Shown here piece after piece: positions 1 to 7,439 of a stretch of 47,919 bases of DNA (position 1 is the stretch's first letter; each line of letters opens with the position of its first letter). The DNA comes from an uncultured Alphaproteobacteria bacterium (GTDB taxonomy: Bacteria; Pseudomonadota; Alphaproteobacteria; Micavibrionales; Micavibrionaceae). A program made the translations under genes and the position numbers. Location: assembly GCA_937934135.1 (NCBI GenBank), contig CALHAW010000022.1, forward strand, positions 1-47,919, written 5' to 3'. Under the pieces are notes generated by a model. It was not told the origin of the DNA and searched no databases. It saw only the letters and a list, made by a program, of their open reading frames with translations.

Positions 1-69
1 ATGGATTTGAATTTAAACCTTGTTGTGATCAGCCTTGTGGTGCTTCTGAGCGGAGCGCTAATGATCTGA
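1..69 (+). CDS. Probable ilv leader peptide (22 aa)
   Basis: A 22-codon reading frame, ATG at 1 to TGA at 67-69. Thirteen of 22 residues are Leu, Val or Ile, with the core LVVISLVVLL; the E. coli ilvL leader peptide has a similar VISLVV core. It sits directly before a terminator hairpin and the ilvB gene, as a control peptide for ribosome-mediated attenuation would. The window starts at its first base, so the ribosome binding site and promoter cannot be seen, and it could instead be the tail of a longer upstream gene. Composition and position make the leader peptide the better reading. Confidence 0.6.
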   Translation: MDLNLNLVVISLVVLLSGALMI

Positions 70-127
70 TATTGTCCATAAATTCAGAAAGTTAAGCGCC
101 CCGACATTAAAATCGGGGCTTTTTTTT
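51..127 (+). promoter_or_regulatory. Transcription attenuator of ilvB
   Basis: Bases 51-59, at the end of the leader peptide, can pair with 95-103 (8 of 9 positions, one A-C mismatch). That pairing uses the left arm of the terminator hairpin (98-104), so the two structures exclude each other. A ribosome stalled on the Leu/Val/Ile codons at about 19-48 would leave 51-59 free and allow the antiterminator; a ribosome reaching the stop codon at 67-69 would cover it and allow termination. This is the layout of classical amino acid attenuation. The pairing is seen in the sequence; the regulation is inferred. Confidence 0.6.
98..127 (+). terminator. Rho-independent terminator of the ilvB attenuator
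   Basis: A seven-base-pair GC-rich stem (98-104 with 113-119) and an eight-base loop, followed by a run of eight T (120-127). It ends 60 bases before ilvB. Confidence 0.85.
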
Positions 128-149
128 AACCAAAATCAAACCGAAAACA

Positions 150-178
150 TTGAAAATTACAGAAATACCCATTATAGG
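150..178 (+). promoter_or_regulatory. Possible secondary promoter before ilvB
   Basis: TTGAAA at 150-155 and TATAGG at 173-178 with a 17-base spacer, between the attenuator and ilvB. If active it would bypass attenuation. It is a weak match and AT-rich sequence makes chance hits likely. Confidence 0.25.
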
Positions 179-187
179 AATATATCC

Positions 188-1981
188 ATGACAAGAGTTG
201 AAACAAAAACAGACAAACCCACCCCTTCTACCCATAGTCCTGAAGCCATGGCCGGTGCAGAAATGCTTATTCAAGCCATGATTGAGCATGGGGTCGATAC
301 AATTTTTGGCTATCCGGGGGGCGCGGTCCTTCCAATTTATGATGCGCTATTTCAGCAAAAGACAATTAAGCATGTTCTTTGCCGTCATGAACAAGGCGCG
401 GCGCATGCCGCCGAAGGTTATGCACGATCCACGGGTAAAACAGGTGTGATATTGGTGACCTCTGGCCCGGGGGCGACCAACGCGGTTACGGGATTAACGG
501 ATGCACTTTTAGATTCCATTCCGCTAGTTTGTATTACAGGCCAAGTGCCAACATTTCTGATTGGTAATGATGCCTTCCAAGAAGCCGATACAACGGGAAT
601 TACGCGCCCCTGTACGAAACATAATTATTTGGTGAAAGATGTTAAAGACCTTCCCAATATTGTGCATGAAGCCTTTCATGTTGCAGGGACGGGACGCCCC
701 GGTCCTGTTGTGATTGACCTGCCCAAAGATATTCAATTTGCACAAGGCACCTACGTTACCAAGTCACAAGCGGTCACGCATATGTACCAACCACAAACAG
801 ACCCAAGCATGGAAGCGATAGAGGCCGCCGTTGAACTAATTGCCAATGCAAAAAAACCGATTTTTTATACAGGCGGCGGCGTTATTAATGCCGGCCCGCA
901 GGCCAGTAAAGATTTAACCGCCTTCGTCAAAGAGACGGGATACCCCATCACCAGTACATTAATGGGATTAGGCGCCTTCCCGGCGAGTGATGAACAATGG
1001 CTTGGGATGTTGGGCATGCATGGCACATACGAAGCCAACTGGGCGATGCATGATTGTGATGTGATGATTAATATTGGTGCGCGTTTCGATGACCGCGTCA
1101 CGGGAGACACGGCGAAATTTTCCCCCAATTCTAAAAAAATTCATGTTGATATTGACCCGAGTTCCATTAACAAAATTATCCATGTAGATCTTCCCATTAT
1201 TGGAGATGCAGGCAAAACCATCAAGGCGATGCATGATTTGTGGAAGGAAAAGGGGCATAAAACGGATTATGACTCTTTGAATAAATGGTGGTCACAGATT
1301 GATGAATGGCGCGCAAAAGAATGTTTAAAATATAAGCAAAGCGGCAATATTATTAAACCGCAATATGCGTTAGAGCGTTTAAATCATTTTATTCAAAAAT
1401 CTGGGCGGGATACCTTCATTACGACCGAGGTGGGACAGCACCAAATGTGGGCCGCGCAATTTCTTCCCTTTGACAAGCCCAACCGTTGGATGACATCTGG
1501 TGGCCTTGGCACGATGGGATATGGCCTTCCCGCCGCGATTGGAACGCAATTAGGCAATCCGGATGGTTTGGTCATTGATGTAGCGGGGGAAGCCTCCATT
1601 TTAATGAATATCCAAGAAATGAGTACAGCGGTACAATACCGTTTACCCGTTAAAATCTTTATTTTGAACAATCAATGGATGGGCATGGTACGCCAATGGC
1701 AAGAGCTTTTGCATGGAGAGCGTTATTCAGAAAGCTATACTGATAGCTTGCCTGATTTTGTGAAGCTGGCCGAAGCCTATGGTGGTATTGGTTTACGCGC
1801 AGAAACGCCTGATCAATTAGATGATGTAATCCAAGAAATGATGACCACGGATAAAGTGACGATTGTTGATGTGTGTGTCGCCCAGAATGAGAATTGTTTC
1901 CCGATGATTCCTTCTGGAAAAGCACATAATGAGATGATCTTAGCCGCCGATGCAGAGCAATTCGATAAGAAGCTGGTTTAA
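188..1981 (+). CDS. ilvB: Acetolactate synthase, large catalytic subunit
   Basis: A 597-aa thiamine-diphosphate enzyme that condenses pyruvate with pyruvate or 2-oxobutyrate, the first common step of valine, leucine and isoleucine synthesis. The N-terminal domain has GYPGGAVLPIYDAL and the catalytic Glu in HEQGAAHAAEGYAR (about residue 68). The C-terminal ThDP site is GEASILMNIQE followed by NNQWMGMVRQWQELLHGERYS; GEAS replaces the common GDGS, a type of variation I recall from alphaproteobacterial homologs. AGGA about ten bases upstream supports the ATG. The small subunit gene ilvN is not adjacent but about 30 kb away (32334). Expression is probably set by the attenuator at 51-127. Confidence 0.97.
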   Translation: MTRVETKTDKPTPSTHSPEAMAGAEMLIQAMIEHGVDTIFGYPGGAVLPIYDALFQQKTIKHVLCRHEQGAAHAAEGYARSTGKTGVILVTSGPGATNAVTGLTDALLDSIPLVCITGQVPTFLIGNDAFQEADTTGITRPCTKHNYLVKDVKDLPNIVHEAFHVAGTGRPGPVVIDLPKDIQFAQGTYVTKSQAVTHMYQPQTDPSMEAIEAAVELIANAKKPIFYTGGGVINAGPQASKDLTAFVKETGYPITSTLMGLGAFPASDEQWLGMLGMHGTYEANWAMHDCDVMINIGARFDDRVTGDTAKFSPNSKKIHVDIDPSSINKIIHVDLPIIGDAGKTIKAMHDLWKEKGHKTDYDSLNKWWSQIDEWRAKECLKYKQSGNIIKPQYALERLNHFIQKSGRDTFITTEVGQHQMWAAQFLPFDKPNRWMTSGGLGTMGYGLPAAIGTQLGNPDGLVIDVAGEASILMNIQEMSTAVQYRLPVKIFILNNQWMGMVRQWQELLHGERYSESYTDSLPDFVKLAEAYGGIGLRAETPDQLDDVIQEMMTTDKVTIVDVCVAQNENCFPMIPSGKAHNEMILAADAEQFDKKLV

Positions 1982-2009
1982 CACATTAATTTCTTAAAAG
2001 TTTATTGAG

Positions 2010-2051
2010 AAGTTATTTTCAACCGACACCGTTTTTATGATAAAATAACTT
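2010..2051. repeat. Inverted repeat before dotM
   Basis: Perfect ten-base arms, AAGTTATTTT at 2010-2019 and AAAATAACTT at 2042-2051, separated by 22 bases. The right arm overlaps a possible -10 box (TAAAAT, 2041-2046), so it could be an operator; it could also form a hairpin after ilvB, but there is no long T run after it. Confidence 0.45.
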
Positions 2052-2071
2052 AGTTTATTTTATAGGAAATT

Positions 2072-3280
2072 ATGGCTGAAAAAGACGGATCATCGGAAAT
2101 GATAGTGGGGTGGATTATTATCCTCGTCATTATTGCTGTTATCTTATATTTCATATATCGCGCCAACACGATCGAAATTCTTAATTTCTTCAGATGGGTG
2201 CGTTATGGTGAAATATGGCTTATTACCGTTTTAACCCCCAGTGATTTTACCGTTACCCTTCCAACGGGTCAGATTGTTAATGTTCAGCAATGGTTTGACA
2301 GTATTGGAAACATGCCTGCGGAGCAGCTGAATTTTAAATTACTTACAATGATTACTGGCGCGGCATTGGTGGCGTATAAATGGCCTGTTATTTTATGTAT
2401 TGCCGCCATTGGTTTATGGACCTACACCAAAGGGCCAGGAACACATTATACTAGGGTTCATAACCTTGATAGTTTTATTAAATTTCAAGCGAATGCTTTT
2501 CCTATTATTGCGCCTTTTGTCAATTTTAATCCTGGGGATATGCCACCGCGCCCTCCTGGAACACCAGTACCGGCAAAGCTTCCGGTTTTTGCCGAAGCAT
2601 TAGGGCCAGAAGAATGGATTGCGTATAATCAAATACCTGTTCCTGATGGCACGCTTGATGAAAAAACAACATTAAGCGCATTAGCACGGCAGCTTGGGAA
2701 AAGATGGCGCGGCGTTAAAAATTTAAAGCCTTACCAGCAAGTATTACTGGCAGGGTTTTGTTTAAAGGCGGCCCGTAAAAGGGAAGAAGCCGATGATTTA
2801 ATGGGACGGTTTGCGCTATGCTGGTCACATGACAAAGGATTGCAGTTAGGTAAAGATCCTGCGTTAGTAAAGCGAGCGCGTAAAATCCTTGCCACTAAAG
2901 AGATGGCGCATGCGCTGCTTAAGAAATGCAATCAACATGCGTGGGAAACAACGGCGATTATGCGCGCGCTGCTTTATGCCCGTGAAGAAGGGGGCGTGAT
3001 GGCGCCGGCGCAATTTGTCTGGCTTCGGGGGTATGACCGTAATTTATGGTATGCACTGAATGGTTTAGGCCGTAATTCCAGTTTTGCCGAAGCTTTTGGT
3101 TCAAGCTCGCATTTCCGTGCAGAAAAGAGAGCGCAACGCCCGATCCCTAAACCCAAGGTGAAAGATGCGTTTGATGGTCTTGTCACTTATATGGACTCGC
3201 TTGATGCGCGCCCAATCCCTACTCTAGATTATAGTTACTCTGATAATAAACGAGGCATTAAAAAGTTAAAAACAACATGA
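2072..3280 (+). CDS. dotM: DotM/IcmP-like type IVB secretion coupling protein
   Basis: A 402-aa protein close to the family's usual 370-400. One N-terminal membrane segment (about 12-29) and a second hydrophobic region (about 90-117) precede a cytosolic domain. The stretch RVHNLDSFIKFQANAFPIIAPFV (first residues quoted only as RVHNLDSF) is the conserved region after the second segment in IcmP/DotM. In Legionella DotM partners the DotL ATPase in the coupling complex that collects effectors. It overlaps the next gene by 4 bases (ATGA), and dotL follows one gene later, which supports the call. The start has an AGGA motif 6-9 bases upstream. No other channel genes are in the window, so the role in a working secretion system is inferred. 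Confidence 0.8.
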   Translation: MAEKDGSSEMIVGWIIILVIIAVILYFIYRANTIEILNFFRWVRYGEIWLITVLTPSDFTVTLPTGQIVNVQQWFDSIGNMPAEQLNFKLLTMITGAALVAYKWPVILCIAAIGLWTYTKGPGTHYTRVHNLDSFIKFQANAFPIIAPFVNFNPGDMPPRPPGTPVPAKLPVFAEALGPEEWIAYNQIPVPDGTLDEKTTLSALARQLGKRWRGVKNLKPYQQVLLAGFCLKAARKREEADDLMGRFALCWSHDKGLQLGKDPALVKRARKILATKEMAHALLKKCNQHAWETTAIMRALLYAREEGGVMAPAQFVWLRGYDRNLWYALNGLGRNSSFAEAFGSSSHFRAEKRAQRPIPKPKVKDAFDGLVTYMDSLDARPIPTLDYSYSDNKRGIKKLKTT

Positions 3281-3792
3281 TGAAATTTTTACAAAAACAA
3301 ACAGGCCATAAAAATGTGTCGATGATTGATGGTCATCTTGTCCTTTCTTTAACAGAATTGGATGATCCAATTATTTGGCGTATGTCTTTAGAAGAAATTG
3401 GCAGCGCCATTTTTTCAATTAAAAACACAAAGACAAAAACGTCTCTTATTTTAAAAAAATCAGATAAAACAACAGAAGAAATTGCCGTCTTTAAAGATAG
3501 AGATATGGCCGCAGAAATTTTATCTTCTATCTCTGACCTGCTGACGCAAAAAAAAACCTCGCAAAATAGCGGAGGTAACCAAACGATAACGACACCTAAA
3601 AAAGAAGCTTCGAAATGGTTTATTGCGCTGTTCTTGGTGATTATTATTATCGCGCTTTATTATTACTTAATCACGTTAATGCCCCAGCGCAATAATGACA
3701 GTAACCCAACACCCAGCACAACAAGCAGCGCACCATCTGGTGGTGGCACAGGGCAGCCTATCGATGCCGATGAGTTTTTGAGAGGTCTGTAA
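3277..3792 (+). CDS. Membrane-anchored protein of unknown function between dotM and dotL
   Basis: A 171-aa protein that I do not recognise. Residues 1-95 look cytosolic, with mixed alpha/beta composition; one strong membrane segment lies at about 113-132 (WFIALFLVIIIIALYYYLI); the C-terminal tail is low-complexity (Asn, Pro, Ser, Thr, Gly) and ends in PIDADEFLRGL. It overlaps dotM by 4 bases and is followed by dotL after 4 bases, so the three are translated from one message and it is probably part of the same complex. In Legionella icmP and icmO are direct neighbours, so this gene is an insertion relative to that order. Confidence 0.75.
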   Translation: MMKFLQKQTGHKNVSMIDGHLVLSLTELDDPIIWRMSLEEIGSAIFSIKNTKTKTSLILKKSDKTTEEIAVFKDRDMAAEILSSISDLLTQKKTSQNSGGNQTITTPKKEASKWFIALFLVIIIIALYYYLITLMPQRNNDSNPTPSTTSSAPSGGGTGQPIDADEFLRGL

Positions 3793-3796
3793 ATAG

Positions 3797-6013
3797 ATGG
3801 CACTTAATCTCAAGCATGGTTTCGGCAAAAAGGCTATCGTCCGCGATATCCGGCCGCTTTATGTGCGCTTTGGAGAATGGTGGCAAAAACCCGTATCGGC
3901 CTTAACGACATGTATGTTGTTGATTGGCTTATTCTTTATTTTTCCAACAGCTGTTTATTACACAGACTTTATTTTAATATTGGCGTTGCTTTTTTTATGG
4001 TGGTTAAAAACACGTGATCGCGCCCTTCCAGGGAAAATGCCCGTCGGCGCGCCTTATCATGACACGAACAATACCAGCGCAGGTAATGACGGCACGCCGT
4101 CTGGTATTTTATTCATGGGTAATGAGCAAATTAATTTTAAACAGCAAATTTGGTATAATAATTCCGACGCGCGGACACATATTCTTTACCTTGGAACAAC
4201 AGGATCTGGTAAAACAGAAGGATTAAAATCTTTTGTCACCAGCGCCATGAGCTGGGGATCCGGTTTTGTTTATATTGATGGTAAGGCCGATACAGATTTA
4301 TGGTCTTCCTTATCAGCGCTTGTTAGGCGTTTTGGGCGGGATGATGATTTACTGGTTCTGAATTATATGACCGGTAATTCTGACGCGCGGTCACCGTCCA
4401 ATACAATGAACCCATTCTCCAGTGGCTCTGCATCTTATTTAACGCAAATGCTCGTCTCCTTAATGCCTGAGGCAGAAGGTGACAACGCCATGTGGAAAGA
4501 GCGTGCGGTCTCTCTTATGAGTTCTCTCATGCCTGCCTTAACATGGAAACGGGACAATCAAGATTTCCCCGTATCTGTTAACTCTATTCGGAATTATTTA
4601 AATTTAAATTATATTATTCAGCTTTCCCGTGACGAAGCACTTCCTGAAAAAATTAGAGAAGGCCTTGTTGGGTATCTTGATACATTACCAGGTTATGTTG
4701 ATGATGCCTTCGATGATGAAGGAAAAGAAAAACCGATGGGTCCCGATCAACCGATGATTGATACGACAACGGTGCGTCAACAACATGGTTATCTAACAAT
4801 GCAATTTACACGGGCGTTACAATCGCTTGGGGATGATTACGGTTATATTTTTGATACAAGCGCCGCGGATGTGGACATGGTTGATATTGTTTTGAATCGC
4901 CGTGTTCTTATTACACTTATTCCTGCGTTAGAAAAATCAGGCGATGAAACCGCTAACCTTGGTAAAATTGTTGCGGCCTCTATTAAAGGGATGATGGGAT
5001 CAACGTTGGGATCAACATTGGAAGGGGATGCAAAGTCTATCATTGAAAATAAACCCACCCATTCTGCCACGCCGTTTATGGTTGTGTTTGACGAGGTTGG
5101 TTATTATACCGCACAAGGTATGGCCGTGATGGCCGCGCAAGCGCGTTCTCTTGGTTTTTGCCTGTGTTTTTCTGCACAGGATTTACAAGCCATGGAAAAA
5201 CGGGTGAAAGAAGAAGCGCGATCAATCACCGCCAACTGTAACATTAAAGTTTTTGGTAAATTGCAAGACCCAACCCAAACGCGTGAGTATTTTGAAAACC
5301 ATATTGGTAAAGAATATTTTGCCCAAGTATCTTCCTTTGAAAACCCACAAGGGGGTTTGGGTTCTTATGGCGATACAAAAGCAGCATCGATTACCACAGG
5401 GTCACGGGCAGATTATGATGATTTGAAAGATATGACAGAAGGGGAAGCAATTATCTCATTCGGGTCATCTGTTATTCAATGTAATATTTTCTATTCTAAC
5501 CCTGGTATGGCAAAGGCAATGCGGGTATCGCGCTATTTGGCGTTGCCTGAGCCAGATGAAGCCTTTGTCAAACATGCAGACAGCATCATGAAATTACGCG
5601 ATGTGTTATTTGACAAGCAATGGACAGCAACAAAAGCCAATGTGGCGATGGAAACCGCAGAGGAATTAGAGTCCATAAAAGTAGGTTATGATTTAGGTGT
5701 CTCTACCCATGAAGACCCGATTGATCACGGCATTATTGCCTTATGTGAGCTTCATGCCAAGATGCACCCCGTTGAGGCACAAGAAGCGATCCGCGCCTTA
5801 AACGCGCCAGTAGAACCGCAACCGACACCAGAAGATATAAAAGCCCCTGTTAAGTTTGGTGATTTAGAAAAAGAAGAAGCGCCAAAGCCAATACAGGCCA
5901 TGAAGAAAAAATTAAGCGCTGATGTGCAAAAAATATTAAATAAAGCGGGTAATAATCTGCGTAATAAGCTCCTGCGTTCTGGTAAGGGAGACGATATTGA
6001 CGCGGCAGAATAA
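3797..6013 (+). CDS. dotL: DotL/IcmO-like type IV coupling ATPase
   Basis: A 738-aa VirD4/TraG-superfamily ATPase. Two membrane segments (about 35-70) are followed by a Walker A box GTTGSGKT at 133-140 and then FVYIDGKADTDLW, which is characteristic of IcmO/DotL; a Walker B-like segment FMVVFDEVG lies near residue 428. The C-terminal 150 residues are charged and proline-rich, as in DotL, where this tail binds adaptors. The expected role is to recruit and energise substrate transfer into a type IVB secretion channel at the inner membrane. It is co-transcribed with dotM and overlaps the next gene by 17 bases. Confidence 0.88.
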   Translation: MALNLKHGFGKKAIVRDIRPLYVRFGEWWQKPVSALTTCMLLIGLFFIFPTAVYYTDFILILALLFLWWLKTRDRALPGKMPVGAPYHDTNNTSAGNDGTPSGILFMGNEQINFKQQIWYNNSDARTHILYLGTTGSGKTEGLKSFVTSAMSWGSGFVYIDGKADTDLWSSLSALVRRFGRDDDLLVLNYMTGNSDARSPSNTMNPFSSGSASYLTQMLVSLMPEAEGDNAMWKERAVSLMSSLMPALTWKRDNQDFPVSVNSIRNYLNLNYIIQLSRDEALPEKIREGLVGYLDTLPGYVDDAFDDEGKEKPMGPDQPMIDTTTVRQQHGYLTMQFTRALQSLGDDYGYIFDTSAADVDMVDIVLNRRVLITLIPALEKSGDETANLGKIVAASIKGMMGSTLGSTLEGDAKSIIENKPTHSATPFMVVFDEVGYYTAQGMAVMAAQARSLGFCLCFSAQDLQAMEKRVKEEARSITANCNIKVFGKLQDPTQTREYFENHIGKEYFAQVSSFENPQGGLGSYGDTKAASITTGSRADYDDLKDMTEGEAIISFGSSVIQCNIFYSNPGMAKAMRVSRYLALPEPDEAFVKHADSIMKLRDVLFDKQWTATKANVAMETAEELESIKVGYDLGVSTHEDPIDHGIIALCELHAKMHPVEAQEAIRALNAPVEPQPTPEDIKAPVKFGDLEKEEAPKPIQAMKKKLSADVQKILNKAGNNLRNKLLRSGKGDDIDAAE

Positions 6014-6701
6014 CAACCTTAAAGAATCTGGGAATGTTTTTATCATTATTCTAGCGGGAGTGGCTTTATTTGCGGCGCTGGCCTTTACCTTTACCAGCAG
6101 CAGTAAAAAAGGAACCGGGAACCTTTCAAAACAACAAGCCAAAATTGCCGCGCAAGAAATTTTAAGCTACGCCCGCCTTGTGGAGCAAGCCGTGGATCGC
6201 GTCCGCCGCAATGGATGTAGCGAAAATGAGATTAGTTTTGAAAATGATGTAATCACAGGGTACGAAAACACAAATGCACCACCCGATAATTCCTGTCATA
6301 TTTTTGAGGCAGAGGGAGGGCGTATTACGTTTGAAGAAAATCAAAATATTTATTCCCAACTTCTTACCAATAGAGTTTTTTTTGGACAAGGGCATTGCAT
6401 TAAGGGATTAAGCCGTAATGATAGCACCTGTACTGCGTCAAACAGCGCATTAACATATCTCATTGGTCCGTTAAAAAATGAAATATGTCTTTTAATTAAT
6501 GACAGTAATGATATTCAGAATATTGCATCAGTGCCGCCCAATCAGGATTTAACTGGTGCGCGATTTCAAGGCGATTTTGCAAATACTGGTTTTCTTACGA
6601 TTGAAAATCAATTTGAAAATAAGCTATATGGCTGCGCAAGAGATATTGCAGGTGGTGGAGCAGGATTAAATTATTTTTATTATACCCTTCTTATCCGATA
6701 A
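5997..6701 (+). CDS. Pseudopilin-like, cysteine-rich exported protein
   Basis: A 234-aa protein starting with TTG at 5997, supported by an AAGGGAG ribosome binding site seven bases upstream, inside the end of dotL. The N-terminus (KESGNVFIIILAGVALFAAL) resembles a prepilin/pseudopilin helix, but it lacks the usual Glu at +5 after a cleavage Gly, so processing by a prepilin peptidase is uncertain. The remainder has six Cys and no other membrane segment, which fits a disulfide-bonded periplasmic domain. Coupling to dotL suggests a role beside the secretion apparatus; the actual function is unknown. Confidence 0.7.
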   Translation: MTRQNNNLKESGNVFIIILAGVALFAALAFTFTSSSKKGTGNLSKQQAKIAAQEILSYARLVEQAVDRVRRNGCSENEISFENDVITGYENTNAPPDNSCHIFEAEGGRITFEENQNIYSQLLTNRVFFGQGHCIKGLSRNDSTCTASNSALTYLIGPLKNEICLLINDSNDIQNIASVPPNQDLTGARFQGDFANTGFLTIENQFENKLYGCARDIAGGGAGLNYFYYTLLIR

Positions 6702-6719
6702 AGAACTTTTTATTAAAAA

Positions 6720-6736
6720 GGGACAGGGTACTTGAC
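6720..6736 (+). repeat. REP-like fragment before the RAYT gene
   Basis: GGGACAGGGTACTTGAC, about 30 bases before the transposase-like gene. From memory, very similar GGGACAGG-type sequences precede RAYT genes in several proteobacteria, and this may be the remains of the cognate REP element. I see no second copy in the window. Confidence 0.35.
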
Positions 6737-6766
6737 GATTGAGGCAAATCACCTCTTAATGGCTAT

Positions 6767-7438
6767 ATGGCTAGACAAGCGCGCATCGTAATTCCCAATA
6801 CTCCGCACCATATTATGCAACGCGGCATTAATGGCGCTCCTGTCTTTTTTAAAAAAGAGCATTTTCAACATTATCTTGCTTTGATCGAAAGTCATTTCAA
6901 AGATTCCAATATTGATCTTTTGGGATATTGTCTTTTACCAAATCAAATTCACCTGATTGTCATCCCGCAACAAGCAGAGAGCCTATCGCGTGTTATTGGT
7001 GAAATTCATCGCCTTTATACAAAAACAATTAATGAAGAACAAAGCCGCACGGGTCCTTTATTTCAAAACCGCTTTTTTTCTTATGCCTGTGATGAACAAA
7101 ATAGCTTACGCGCCGCGCGCCATGTTGAAACACTCCCCATCACGGCCAAAATCACAGACAGCCCCGAAAAATATTTATGGAGCAGTGCCAAATATAGAAT
7201 AAGGATGATGGAACATCCAATTTTAAAGCCGTTCCGGTCTTTTCACTCGCTTCATAATTGGAAAGATTATCTTGATCGTCCAATGGAAATGGAAGAGCTT
7301 AGAAATATTCAAATTCACCTACAAACAGGCCGCCCACGCGGCAGTGATATTTTCCTTGATAATATTGAACAAAAAATAGGACGCACCGTCCGCCCGCAAA
7401 AACGAGGCCGTAAGCCGAAAGACCAACAGGTCGCTTAA
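6767..7438 (+). CDS. REP-associated tyrosine transposase (RAYT) relative, catalytic residues altered
   Basis: A 223-aa Y1/HUH-family protein of full length. Typical RAYT features are the N-terminal IVIPNTPHHIMQRGINGAPVFF, the YLWSSAKYR block (usual form YPWSS) and the C-terminal TGRPRGSD...KRGRKPK tail. The HUH motif, normally PNHxH, reads PNQIH (Q60, I61, H62), and the segment that normally carries the catalytic Tyr (usual form ARYxxxNPVRA) reads ARHVETLPI with His at 119. Active RAYTs use that Tyr and both His to cut REP hairpins, so this copy is probably catalytically dead but may still bind DNA. The open frame without stops or frameshifts suggests recent decay or a retained non-catalytic role. 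Confidence 0.85.
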   Translation: MARQARIVIPNTPHHIMQRGINGAPVFFKKEHFQHYLALIESHFKDSNIDLLGYCLLPNQIHLIVIPQQAESLSRVIGEIHRLYTKTINEEQSRTGPLFQNRFFSYACDEQNSLRAARHVETLPITAKITDSPEKYLWSSAKYRIRMMEHPILKPFRSFHSLHNWKDYLDRPMEMEELRNIQIHLQTGRPRGSDIFLDNIEQKIGRTVRPQKRGRKPKDQQVA

Positions 7439-7439
7439 A

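Noticed and set aside
188-1981. IlvB ThDP motif GEAS as evidence of inactivation
   Set aside because: Homologs that I recall from alphaproteobacteria vary at this motif (for example GDAS), and all other active-site blocks are intact.
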